This document shows, piece by piece, positions 33,981 to 42,500 of a stretch of DNA of 64,000 nucleotides (position 1 is the first letter of the stretch; every line of letters starts with the position of its first letter). Made by a program: the position numbers and the translations under genes. This stretch comes from Virgibacillus doumboii. Its GTDB lineage: Bacteria > Bacillota > Bacilli > Bacillales > Amphibacillaceae. The stretch is taken from NCBI RefSeq assembly GCF_902806455.1, contig NZ_CADCWQ010000001.1, positions 2,480,001 through 2,544,000 of the forward strand. Reading direction: 5' to 3'. The notes beneath the pieces were generated by a model, which saw only the letters and a list, made by a program, of their open reading frames with translations, was not told where the DNA came from and did not search any database.

Positions 33981-36900
33981 TTACTTTCCCTCCTTGTGCC
34001 TAAGCTTTTCGAGTATTTCATCATCTTTCATATCAGTAAGTTTACGGTAGTTATTTTCCTCTAAAATCGGGTCAAATTGACAGACAGACAGGAATGGACA
34101 ATACGTACAGGCGATATTTTGTTTATGCTGATATGGGTTCAAATGTACGCCACCGCTCGTCATATCGATTCCCGCCTGCATCATGAGGTGATTAATATGC
34201 TGCTGCAGGCTTGAAAACGTCTCATTGTCTGCAACCTTGGAATACTTTTGAAATTCACCATTCTTTTTCATTCCTGCCGGTATCACCTGACTGGATCCAG
34301 ACTCCAATGAGGTATCCATCAATTTGACGATTTGTTCGTTTGATAGTAATAAACCCTGCATTTTATACTTTTTAAAGATTTCTTTTTCGATTTCATCATC
34401 GGACATTTTCAGCTTTCCGGAAACCATTGGATTATGCACGTGGAAATAAAGCACTCCGGCTGGCGTTGCCTTCACACCAAGCCATTTTTCCGATTGCGTC
34501 AGGACAACATTCAGATAGGTAAGCATCTGTAATGCCAGCCCATAATAAACCTCAACAAGATTCAACCCTTTTGCACTTGATTTGTAATCAATTATACGCA
34601 GAAATAATGACTCGTTATCGAGCGCTTTATCAACCCGATCAATTCGCCCCCGTAACTTTAATTCAAATCCATTTGGCAATGGCAGTGTAACGGGCTGCAG
34701 TGTCTGATTATCACCAAAGCCAAGTTCCAATCCGACCGGTGAAAACTCACTTTGCCTTGCCTGCTCACTTAACACGTATGTTGCCCGGGCAATAACTTCC
34801 TGCAGTTTTTTCTGAATGTATTTGTAGCGGTTTGAACTGTGCAAAATCTGGTGCTGCAGGATTGGTGCAAGATTATCAACCGCCTTCTGAGCATATCCGG
34901 AACTGTCACCCTTGGATAACTGTGAAAAATCTTTCCCTTCAGCCTGAATCCACTCGGTAATTTTTTTCAATGCCTCATGAAAAAGCTGACCAATATCAGG
35001 TGCATCAAGTTTGTATGTTTTTCTTTCGTCCAGTTTCAGACTGTACTTTGCAAAATGCTGATAGGAACAGCGGTAATATGATTCCAGCCTCGAGACACTG
35101 GCATTAACCTGTTTTGGATATAATTGTTCAGTCGTTTCCTTCGTTAAGTTTTTCGGCCTGTTTTGGTAGTACAGGCTTTGCAGAATCGTATAGGTAGTGC
35201 TGAATTTCGGGTGACTTTCAATGTACCAGTTCAACACATGCCACCAGATTGGCTTAACCGGATACCCTTTTCGGCTGCGGGCTAATTGGGCGGTCAATGC
35301 TGCTCTTGTCTTCATCGGCGTTGTAATGAACCGGTCAGCTTCGATTAGCTCCTCAGGATCCTGCAATAAAATGTGATCGCTGCATGCAGGAAATAAATCC
35401 TCCATTCGGTTAATCATCTGTGAAGGCATTTTTGATTTTCCTTCTTCATCACTTAAGGGATAACTTATCCACAAATAATCACTGGCGGATGTGAAGGCAA
35501 TATACATATAAAACGAATCATCAAGTAACTGTCGTGTACTGCTCTCTGCAAGTTGCAGCCCATTATCTGCCAGCAGTTCCCGTTCCTGTTCATTAATCAT
35601 CCCATCTGAAGCTGGTTTCATCGGCCACACACCGTCATTCACACCAAGTAGAAAGGAACATTTTATTCCGCTTATTCGCGAACGGTCAATCGTCCCAACT
35701 ATACAATGGTCCATACTTGGCGGCACATGGGCAAATGTCAATGAGTCAAATCCCGCTTCAATCGTCGTCCGAAACGTTTCCAGGGTCATCGATTCATCAC
35801 CCGCCAACTCCACCATTTCATCAAACAGTTGAATGATGGAACTCCATACCTGCTCCTGTTCACGGGCTTTCTCGATCTGACCTTCCGCATCGTACATTTC
35901 CCGCATTTGCTCCAGACGCTCTGGCACATTCAATCGTTCCAGCAATAAATATACCGTTTCACATAATTCCCGAACTGTTCCTGCATTTCTGATTTCCTGA
36001 TCAAATTCCTGCAATGCCTGAACTACCTGGTTTCTATAGGCATTTATGCGCTTTTGTGTTTCTTTTTCCTTATCTGTCTGCGCCGATCTGTCAAAGCCCC
36101 GGAAACGCTGAAAATGCCATTGCTCGTCACCAATCCAGCGCTCACGCGAACGAATTCCATACTCGAGTATATAGTTTTCCAGCTCATCAATCGCATCATT
36201 ATTAAGCGGGTATTTGGAATCTGCCGATGGAATAAATCCGGTTTTCAGAACACGGAAAACTGCATCATAGCGCCAGTTTCCTTCAACAATATTTAATACA
36301 GAACGAATAAATTCGATCAGCGAATGATTCAGCATCGTCCGTTTTTCATCGATAAAAACAGGAATATCGTAATCACTGAAAATTGTATTAATCAAATCAT
36401 GATACATATCTGTCTGCCGGATAAACACTGCAATATCCTGGTATCGATAGTTTTCTTCTCTTACCAGACGGAGAATCTCCTGAGCAGCACCTTCAACCTC
36501 TGCCCTTGGGTGTACTGCTTCAGCTATTTGCATTGGAACTTTCCCGTTAAATACCGGTGCAGGACGCTTATCGAAATTTTGCTCAAGGTGGGCAAAATAA
36601 GGCTTTTCTTTGAATCTGCCGTTCGCCGGATCAAGGATAATGGTTTCATCTATGTTTATCAGATTTTCTTCAGCAATTGCCTGAAGGGTCTGATGCGTTT
36701 CTTTCGTCTGATAAAATAAATCCAACTCAGAAAAATCATCAGCATCTGCGGCATCAGTTGTTAAGGCAATAGTTACTGATTTACATTTTTTCATTAACGC
36801 TTCTACAACGAGAAGTTCCTTCGGAGAAAACCGGTGGAAACCATCGATGTAAATCTCAGCATCTTCAAGCAATGTGGCATCTTTGATTTTTTCCGCAAGC

Positions 36901-37472
36901 AGTTGCAATTGATCCTCACTATCAATATATTTACCTTGCAGGGCATGGACCAGATTCTCGTATATGTACGACAAGTCGTTCAACTTGTTTGTCAGTGCAA
37001 CTTCACCGGACTCTTTATGAACAAACTGGTTCATCTGCTCGATTTGCATGTGCAGCATGTCGGGGGTGATTCGATAGCGTTTAAATTCGGTTATCATTTT
37101 TTCCAGTTGTTCCAGAAAGCCCTGTTTTTCCAACGCTTTTTGGAAGACTTTCCATTCGGATTCTTTTTCTTCGATGATTTTCCGGAGCATCATCTGGATT
37201 CCGACAGAACTGATAAACTGTCTTGTTCCCCCGCCGGTTTCCTGTAAGATACGCCATGCGAGCCGCGAAAAGCTTACAACCTGGGCGCGGATGCTTCCAT
37301 GGATGTCCTTTGTATTAAACATTTCATATTCCTGCTGAAAGGTCATTTGGTCTGGAACGATATAAAATATTGGCGGACCCTGTGGATTATCGGATAATTT
37401 TTCTTTTATTTCGTCCAACGTGCGTCCACTTTTTCCGGTTCCGGATCTGCCTAACAAAAAACGAATCCCCAT
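33981..37472 (-). CDS. addB: AddB, nuclease subunit of AddAB
   Basis: A 1163-residue partner of AddA that recognises Chi and cuts the 5' strand. The N-terminus MGIRFLLGRSGTGKSGRTLD holds a Walker A motif. The C-terminal nuclease has GRIDRVDK...LRIIDYKSS, and the four cysteines of its iron-sulfur staple are at YRCSYQHF and CTYCPFLSVC. Immediately upstream of addA; first gene of the two-gene unit. Length is normal for AddB (about 1160). Confidence 0.97.
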   Translation of the reverse strand: MGIRFLLGRSGTGKSGRTLDEIKEKLSDNPQGPPIFYIVPDQMTFQQEYEMFNTKDIHGSIRAQVVSFSRLAWRILQETGGGTRQFISSVGIQMMLRKIIEEKESEWKVFQKALEKQGFLEQLEKMITEFKRYRITPDMLHMQIEQMNQFVHKESGEVALTNKLNDLSYIYENLVHALQGKYIDSEDQLQLLAEKIKDATLLEDAEIYIDGFHRFSPKELLVVEALMKKCKSVTIALTTDAADADDFSELDLFYQTKETHQTLQAIAEENLINIDETIILDPANGRFKEKPYFAHLEQNFDKRPAPVFNGKVPMQIAEAVHPRAEVEGAAQEILRLVREENYRYQDIAVFIRQTDMYHDLINTIFSDYDIPVFIDEKRTMLNHSLIEFIRSVLNIVEGNWRYDAVFRVLKTGFIPSADSKYPLNNDAIDELENYILEYGIRSRERWIGDEQWHFQRFRGFDRSAQTDKEKETQKRINAYRNQVVQALQEFDQEIRNAGTVRELCETVYLLLERLNVPERLEQMREMYDAEGQIEKAREQEQVWSSIIQLFDEMVELAGDESMTLETFRTTIEAGFDSLTFAHVPPSMDHCIVGTIDRSRISGIKCSFLLGVNDGVWPMKPASDGMINEQERELLADNGLQLAESSTRQLLDDSFYMYIAFTSASDYLWISYPLSDEEGKSKMPSQMINRMEDLFPACSDHILLQDPEELIEADRFITTPMKTRAALTAQLARSRKGYPVKPIWWHVLNWYIESHPKFSTTYTILQSLYYQNRPKNLTKETTEQLYPKQVNASVSRLESYYRCSYQHFAKYSLKLDERKTYKLDAPDIGQLFHEALKKITEWIQAEGKDFSQLSKGDSSGYAQKAVDNLAPILQHQILHSSNRYKYIQKKLQEVIARATYVLSEQARQSEFSPVGLELGFGDNQTLQPVTLPLPNGFELKLRGRIDRVDKALDNESLFLRIIDYKSSAKGLNLVEVYYGLALQMLTYLNVVLTQSEKWLGVKATPAGVLYFHVHNPMVSGKLKMSDDEIEKEIFKKYKMQGLLLSNEQIVKLMDTSLESGSSQVIPAGMKKNGEFQKYSKVADNETFSSLQQHINHLMMQAGIDMTSGGVHLNPYQHKQNIACTYCPFLSVCQFDPILEENNYRKLTDMKDDEILEKLRHKEGK

Positions 37473-37532
37473 TTTTCATCCCCCTCTAAATTAAATCTTG
37501 TATTTTATAAGATTCTTTTCTTAGAAGTTTTT

Positions 37533-37812
37533 ATAAACTGTGACGTAACCTAGAGAAATCCTGTTATCGCTATTAAGTGATGCTCTTTGAGGCCGCAGCT
37601 GGAATATACACGGAGACTCCTGTGGGAGCAGAGGCCTAGGTGAGACTCGTAGTGTGACAACACGGAGAGGCTCATCAGCCGCCCACGGCTAAGAAGACAC
37701 TGCGAAAACTCACTTTTTGAGCAGATGTCGCCTTGGTACCCGGAGGCGTGAAAGCGAAGTGTATATCCGCAGCGGCGGACTAACACTCATATAAAGTTAC
37801 TGCACAGTTTAT
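37533..37812. mobile_element. MITE-like non-coding element, about 280 bp, with inverted termini
   Basis: ATAAACTGTGACGTAAC at the left and GTTACTGCACAGTTTAT at the right are inverted repeats (15 of 17 positions). The interior, with CGGAGACTCCTGTGGGAGCA, GAGGCTCATCAGCCGCCCAC and GAAGTGTATATCCGCAGCGG, has no coding potential and strong potential secondary structure. The same core is known to me as a dispersed intergenic sequence in many Bacillaceae genomes. It fills the gap between addB and sipV. Other copies or pieces: 52525-52932, 15321-15353, 27475-27600, 19690-19820. Confidence 0.7.
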
Positions 37813-37849
37813 ATCAACCATTCATTCACACTTCACTATCATTTAATCT

Positions 37850-37897
37850 CAAAACAAAAAACTTCTGACTCTTATTTTACCAAAATCAGAAGTTTTA
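37850..37897 (-). terminator. intrinsic terminator of sipV
   Basis: On the minus strand AAAACTTCTGA pairs with TCAGAAGTTTT, followed by TTGTTTTG. Confidence 0.85.
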
Positions 37898-37913
37898 TTA
37901 TAGGCTTTTGCAG

Positions 37914-38465
37914 CTAATTGCCAAAGGTTAGTTTTACCTCGGAAACGGGCCAGTATTTGACATCAACTTTTCCAACAAGCTGTTCAATTGAGACAAAGCC
38001 GAATTCCCGGCTATCCAGACTATCCTCACGATTATCGCCCAGTACAAACAATTTACCTTCAGGGACTTTCTTTTTTCCTGTTGTTTCCTCCAATGTGAAA
38101 TCGTTTGTGTATGGTCCCATGTCGTCCATGTTTTTAAGTGGCTCCAGAAATTCTTCTTCCACGTACTCTCCATTTATATAAAGTTTATCACCTTTATATT
38201 CAATTTCATCGCCGGGAAGCCCGATCACACGTTTTACATAATCGTCCTTTGAGTTGGCGTGAAACACGATAACATCAAAGCGGTCAACATCTGTTAAATC
38301 ATATACAACTTTATTTACCATCAGTAAGTTTCCATCATAAAGGGTCGGTTCCATCGACTCGCCATCTACTACATAACTGGCAAATATAAATGACCGAAAA
38401 ACAAATGCCAGTGCTATTGCCAGTAAAACAACCGGGATTATTTTTCGTACATATCCTTTTTTCAT
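37914..38465 (-). CDS. sipV: type I signal peptidase (SipV-like)
   Basis: A 183-residue membrane serine protease that removes signal peptides from exported proteins. One N-terminal anchor (IIPVVLLAIALAFVFRSFIF), then the catalytic serine in VVDGESMEPTL (about residue 38) and the catalytic lysine in DDYVKRVIGLPGD (about 78), then GDNREDSLDSREFG near the end. All Box B-E motifs are present. Location between yhjE and addB matches B. subtilis sipV. Confidence 0.93.
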   Translation of the reverse strand: MKKGYVRKIIPVVLLAIALAFVFRSFIFASYVVDGESMEPTLYDGNLLMVNKVVYDLTDVDRFDVIVFHANSKDDYVKRVIGLPGDEIEYKGDKLYINGEYVEEEFLEPLKNMDDMGPYTNDFTLEETTGKKKVPEGKLFVLGDNREDSLDSREFGFVSIEQLVGKVDVKYWPVSEVKLTFGN

Positions 38466-38600
38466 ACCAATTTCCTCCAGGGTCTGTTCTCTGTTAAGTG
38501 TTGCAGCCCCCGTTACCCAGCGCCTTTCAACGGCAATAAACGGGCACCTTCACTTTTTCATTCTCTAGCACTATGTTACCCTGTTTGGAAAGTTTTTAAC

Positions 38601-39251
38601 CTACTCTCTTTCAGAAATTTCCTTTATTAATGCTTTTCGCTGTATACGGCGTTCAAAATATTTTCCTACCAGCCAGAATAATACAACACACACGCCAACA
38701 ACAATCGTTTTTACCGGTTCTTTTGCAAACGACATAATACTTGATCCGACGTATGCTATCGAAAAGATCATGACAGATTTACCCAGTATTACCGCCAGAA
38801 TAAATTGCTGAATACTTATTTTCGATAAGGCTGAAACAAGATTAATAATCGATGATGGTGAAAATGGAAAACACATTAATAGAAACAGTGGGCCAAATCC
38901 ATGCCGGTCCACCCAGGCCGTTACTTTGCGCACTTGCTTATTTTTACGGACTGCTTTAAATACCTTTTTATCTCCAAGCCGGCGCACGACTAAAAAGACA
39001 ACAACAGCGCCAGCACTCGCACCTGCCCATGATAGTAAAAACCCCTCCAGCAATCCATATGCAGCCCCATTGGCAAGTACAAAAACGACCAGCGGCAAAA
39101 ATGGAAGAAATGCCTCAATAAATGGCAATAGAATACCAGGTAAAGGGCCCAAACTTTCATATTGGTTCAGTAATTGCATGATGTAATCATCCAATTTGTC
39201 TTCTTCAAGTAATACTTTCCAATTCGCTATGCTGAGGGTTAATAAATACAT
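38601..39251 (-). CDS. yhjE: TVP38/TMEM64 (DedA-related) membrane protein YhjE
   Basis: A 216-residue protein with five or six helices. The SNARE-associated/DedA family blocks are visible: LLPFIEAFLPFLPLVVFVLA, GLLEGFLLSWAGASAGAVVV and GFGPLFLLMCFPFSPSSIIN. Such proteins are lipid scramblases or flippases in other systems; the exact role of YhjE is not known. It is next to sipV, as in B. subtilis, and has ribosome site AAGGAGA. Confidence 0.88.
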   Translation of the reverse strand: MYLLTLSIANWKVLLEEDKLDDYIMQLLNQYESLGPLPGILLPFIEAFLPFLPLVVFVLANGAAYGLLEGFLLSWAGASAGAVVVFLVVRRLGDKKVFKAVRKNKQVRKVTAWVDRHGFGPLFLLMCFPFSPSSIINLVSALSKISIQQFILAVILGKSVMIFSIAYVGSSIMSFAKEPVKTIVVGVCVVLFWLVGKYFERRIQRKALIKEISERE

Positions 39252-39457
39252 GAAAAAGTCTCCTTACTCATCTGCAAACAGTTTTACTATATTTATTTTA
39301 TCTAGTTTTATTTTAATCTAAACCTCAATATATGCATAGTAGAAATGAAGATTTGCCTCTTTCTTTTCATTTTATGATTTTTTTAGTGTATTTTTTATTC
39401 CATTTATCATATAATGTAATAGAACAAACGTTCGTAAAAACATGGAGGGGTTACATC

Positions 39458-39847
39458 TTGCGCTATCTTAACGATGAAGAACTGCAGTTAGCTTCACGCT
39501 TCCTATTTCTTTCGATGGCGATGGTTGTTATTCAGCAGGATATTCAGCACATCCAAAAAGGAGCTTTTAAAATCAAGGAGCCTTATACCGAACTTTTGGA
39601 AAAAATGTATTCTGAAGCAACACATGAACGAAGGAAACTGCGAAAAATGATGGAAGACGAGAAGCTGAAAGTGGTTACACTCAATTCAAATGATTCATTT
39701 TCTTCCTATCTGTTTCTTTGCAAAGGCCGGGAAGAACAGCGCAATTATTTTAATCCGGCCATTCGTAAAAAAGTCGAAACGATCCTTCACGAACTTATGC
39801 AAAAGGCTCTGCCACCATATCAGCATTATGTTTCTGCAAATACTTGA
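39458..39847 (+). CDS. YhjD-like conserved protein
   Basis: A 129-residue soluble protein, LRYLNDEELQLASRFLFLSM ... IQQDIQHIQKGAFKIKEPYTEL ... YFNPAIRKKVETIL. It resembles B. subtilis YhjD (pattern GPFKIKxPY...YFNPxIRxxV, from memory), a protein of unknown function located next to yhjE. The start is TTG at 39458, following TGGAGGGG at 8 nt. Its last 53 bases overlap the end of comK on the opposite strand, a tail-to-tail overlap. Confidence 0.75.
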   Translation: MRYLNDEELQLASRFLFLSMAMVVIQQDIQHIQKGAFKIKEPYTELLEKMYSEATHERRKLRKMMEDEKLKVVTLNSNDSFSSYLFLCKGREEQRNYFNPAIRKKVETILHELMQKALPPYQHYVSANT

Positions 39848-40316
39848 TACGGTTATCCAATAGAAACCGAAATTGCGCAGTTCGCTGCACCTGGTTGAGC
39901 ATCGAACCGTATGAAACATCGAGAAGAACTGATTTACCGTTTTTAAACTTAACTTCCGTATAATGTTCAGGTCCTTTATTCACTTTGTCTATGTGGGAAT
40001 GGGCAATCCATGAACATTTTGGGTTTGTCGGTGATGTTGTAGGAAAGAAATACATGCCGCTGGAAGGATCAATGGAAATGGGGGCCTTATGTGTGATACC
40101 ACAAACATCCCTTGTTCCATCTTGCCTGCCGCGAAGGCTTGACCCGAAAAACTTGCATGCATAATCAATAATCTTGCTTGGGGTATGCTGAACGTAATAT
40201 TCTTCCTGTTCTTCCAGCACACACGTGGTGGGATGTCCGTTTTCATCATCCTGTGCAATTACTGCTATTGTAAGGGGAGTTACTTCGTGTGATGGGAAAT
40301 AGAATTCATTTAACAT
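39795..40316 (-). CDS. comK: competence transcription factor ComK (short form)
   Basis: A 173-residue DNA-binding protein. The ComK core is well kept: KIIDYACKFFGSSLRGRQDG, THKAPISIDPSSGMYFFPTT, KCSWIAHSHI, and VLLDVSYGSMLNQVQRTAQF. It ends about 24 residues before the end of B. subtilis ComK, so the FMLYPK segment used by the MecA/ClpCP adaptor and the C-terminal activating tail are not there. The frame ends at a normal stop inside the convergent yhjD-like gene. AT-rich tracts upstream (about 40392-40425) recall ComK A/T boxes, but the spacing is 6-7, not 5. Confidence 0.9.
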   Translation of the reverse strand: MLNEFYFPSHEVTPLTIAVIAQDDENGHPTTCVLEEQEEYYVQHTPSKIIDYACKFFGSSLRGRQDGTRDVCGITHKAPISIDPSSGMYFFPTTSPTNPKCSWIAHSHIDKVNKGPEHYTEVKFKNGKSVLLDVSYGSMLNQVQRTAQFRFLLDNRIKYLQKHNADMVAEPFA

Positions 40317-40445
40317 GGTAATTCATCCTTTCATGTTAAATGAAAAGAAAGAGGCATATTTATAATTTACCAAATATCTGATATAAAGTGTACTAAAAAT
40401 TTCAATTTTCACCAAAATTTTTATAGTGTTCACTATTTAGACAAA

Positions 40446-40595
40446 TTATTCTGTATTGTCAGGTGATGTATCTTCACTCTCTTTATTGGCATTATTCATA
40501 TGTTCTTCTGAGCTCTCACTATCCATTGCCGCATGAAAATCAGGATTCAATAATGTAAACGTGGCCAGCTCCGGAGATTTCATATTCTTTTTCAT
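40446..40595 (-). CDS. small acidic hypothetical protein
   Basis: A 49-residue open frame, MKKNMKSPELATFTLLNPDF then HAAMDSESSEEHMNNANKES, with an acidic, disordered C-terminus. AGGAG is 10 nt before the ATG at 40595; the longer frame to 40688 runs through the lcfB terminator and is not used. I do not recognise it. It lies between lcfB and comK and is preceded by the lcfB terminator. Confidence 0.45.
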   Translation of the reverse strand: MKKNMKSPELATFTLLNPDFHAAMDSESSEEHMNNANKESEDTSPDNTE

Positions 40596-40652
40596 CGCTA
40601 CCAGCTCCTTTTTCTTTTTATTATTCCAGGAATGGATAGCGTTTATACTAAC

Positions 40653-40684
40653 AAAGGTGCTCCAGTCGACTGGAACACCTTTTA
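40653..40684 (-). terminator. terminator hairpin of lcfB
   Basis: AAAGGTGTTCCAG pairs with CTGGAGCACCTTT around TCGA, 9 nt after the stop; the T-run is short (TTTGTT). Confidence 0.7.
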
Positions 40685-40692
40685 CCACTGCT

Positions 40693-42231
40693 CTACTGTT
40701 TCACTTTCTCGCGTAAGTTTTTACGCAAAATTTTCCCCGTAGTATTTTTCGGAAGCTCGTCCAAAAACGCTATGCTGGATGGAGCTTTATATTTTGCCAG
40801 ATGCGCTTTGCAGTACTCCATCAGAGCATCTTCAGTCAATCCCGGATCTTTTTTCACAATAAAGGAAAGAACAGATTCACCTGTTTCCGAATCAGGAGTC
40901 CCAATAACTGCTGCTTCGGCAACACCAGGATGATCATACAATACTTCTTCCACTTCACGCGGGTAAACATTGTAGCCGCCAACAAGAATCATGTCTTTTT
41001 TCCGGTCAACGATATAAAAGTAACCTTCATCATCCATGCGTGCCATATCCCCGGTGTGAAGCCATCCATCATTCAAGGCAATTGCCGTTTCTTCATCGAG
41101 TTTATAATAGCCTTTCATGACATTTGGTCCGCGAACGATCAACTCACCAACTTCACCGGCGGAAACTTCTTCACCGAATTCATTGACAACCTTATTTTCA
41201 ACATTGATGATGCTTTGTCCGATTGAACCAGGCTTTCTCGGACGATTCAATGGATTAAAGCATGTAACCGGTGACGCTTCAGACAAACCGTAGCCTTCTG
41301 AAACTTTTACCTGGAATACTTTTTCAAATTCTTTTAATAAAGCAACAGGCATTGCAGCTCCGCCTGAAATACATAACCTGACTCCAGCAAAATCAGCTGT
41401 ATGTTCTGCCCCGCTTTGTAATAAATAGTTATACATTGTTGGGACACCTGCAAAAACAGTTGCCTTATGTTCTGTTGCAATTCTAAATACTTCCTGTGGT
41501 GAAAACTTCGGCATCACAAGTACTGTCCCGCCATTCATCAATGGTGCATTCAGTGCAACCGTCAAACAGAAAACATGAAACATTGGTAAAGCTGCAATCA
41601 CACGGTCTTCACCGTTTATTGTTAAATAGTCGGCTACATCCTTTGCATTTGAATAAATATTTTTATGAGAAAGCATGGCACCTTTTGGTTTGCCTGTTGT
41701 TCCGGATGTATACAGGATTATCGCTGTATCATCATCATCCTGCTCAGGGACATCAAATTCCAGGCTGCCCTCTTCGACCATCTGCGAAAACGATTTCAAT
41801 TTTGCTGATAATGAACTGTTCTCAAGTGAAACACCTTTACCACTATCACATGCTATGTAATGCCGGGCATTTGGTAATTGATCAGAAATCGCTTCAAATT
41901 TTTCCAACAATTTATCCATCGTTATAATCCCTTTAACATCACCATTTTTCAGGATATAAGCCATTTCGGTCGGTGTGTATAAAGGATTAATCGGTATGAC
42001 AACTGCACCAAGACGCAGTGCTCCATACAAACCAATGATATAATATGGGCTGTTTCCGACTACCAGAGCGATATGGTCTCCTTTTTTGTACCCCATCTGC
42101 TGCAAACGGGAAGCAAATTTCGTTACTGCTCCCTCCAACTCTATATAGCTCGTCTCATTATCCTGAAATATGTAGGCGGTTTTCTGTGGATTCTCTTTGG
42201 CGGTAATCGATAATTGTACTGTTATATTCAC
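40693..42231 (-). CDS. lcfB: long-chain acyl-CoA ligase (LcfB/YhfL)
   Basis: A 512-residue AMP-forming ligase that activates fatty acids to acyl-CoA. The AMP-binding motif YTSGTTGKPKGAMLSH (about 160-175), the GYGLSEASP motif and the C-terminal hinge GWLHTGDMARMDDEGYFYIVDRKKD are present, with the catalytic lysine in NTTGKILRK. The GTG at 42231 is preferred, with GGGGGAG 6 nt upstream; TTG at 42246 overlaps that site. A perfect FadR operator lies 23 bp upstream, so fatty-acyl-CoA responsive control is expected. Confidence 0.93.
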   Translation of the reverse strand: MNITVQLSITAKENPQKTAYIFQDNETSYIELEGAVTKFASRLQQMGYKKGDHIALVVGNSPYYIIGLYGALRLGAVVIPINPLYTPTEMAYILKNGDVKGIITMDKLLEKFEAISDQLPNARHYIACDSGKGVSLENSSLSAKLKSFSQMVEEGSLEFDVPEQDDDDTAIILYTSGTTGKPKGAMLSHKNIYSNAKDVADYLTINGEDRVIAALPMFHVFCLTVALNAPLMNGGTVLVMPKFSPQEVFRIATEHKATVFAGVPTMYNYLLQSGAEHTADFAGVRLCISGGAAMPVALLKEFEKVFQVKVSEGYGLSEASPVTCFNPLNRPRKPGSIGQSIINVENKVVNEFGEEVSAGEVGELIVRGPNVMKGYYKLDEETAIALNDGWLHTGDMARMDDEGYFYIVDRKKDMILVGGYNVYPREVEEVLYDHPGVAEAAVIGTPDSETGESVLSFIVKKDPGLTEDALMEYCKAHLAKYKAPSSIAFLDELPKNTTGKILRKNLREKVKQ

Positions 42232-42253
42232 GTTCTTCTCCCCCAATCTGTTA

Positions 42254-42271
42254 TGAATGAATAATCATTCA
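42254..42271. promoter_or_regulatory. FadR operator upstream of lcfB
   Basis: TGAATGAATAATCATTCA matches the Bacillus FadR consensus (TGAATGAMTANTCATTCA) at all 18 positions. FadR represses beta-oxidation genes until long-chain acyl-CoA is present. Confidence 0.85.
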
Positions 42272-42457
42272 TTTATTTACCAAAATTCATTTAAATTATA
42301 AAATACTGAAAATCTGATTTCAAGTGAAAACGTTTACGTTTTTGTAAATAGCTCAATTTTTCCGAATTATTATTTCAAAACTGAACGCTCGTACTGTGCT
42401 TTCCGTGGGATGGTGGCTTCAGCTTGAATCAGCGACTCTCCAAATTAACCAAGCCAT

Positions 42458-42490
42458 AAAAAAGAACGGCCACATACGCGTGTGCCGCTC
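42458..42490 (-). terminator. intrinsic terminator of lplJ
   Basis: On the minus strand CGGCACA pairs with TGTGGCCG (one bulge), followed by TTCTTTTTTATGG, just after the lplJ stop. Confidence 0.8.
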
Positions 42491-42500
42491 CCTTATCTAT

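Noticed and set aside
37550..37786. 78-residue open frame in the addB-sipV gap
   Set aside because: It lies wholly inside the MITE-like element, which is non-coding in its other copies.
40392..40425. ComK box (K-box) at the comK promoter
   Set aside because: A-tracts and T-tracts are present, but the spacing is 6-7 bp instead of AAAA-N5-TTTT, and this AT-rich DNA gives such matches by chance.
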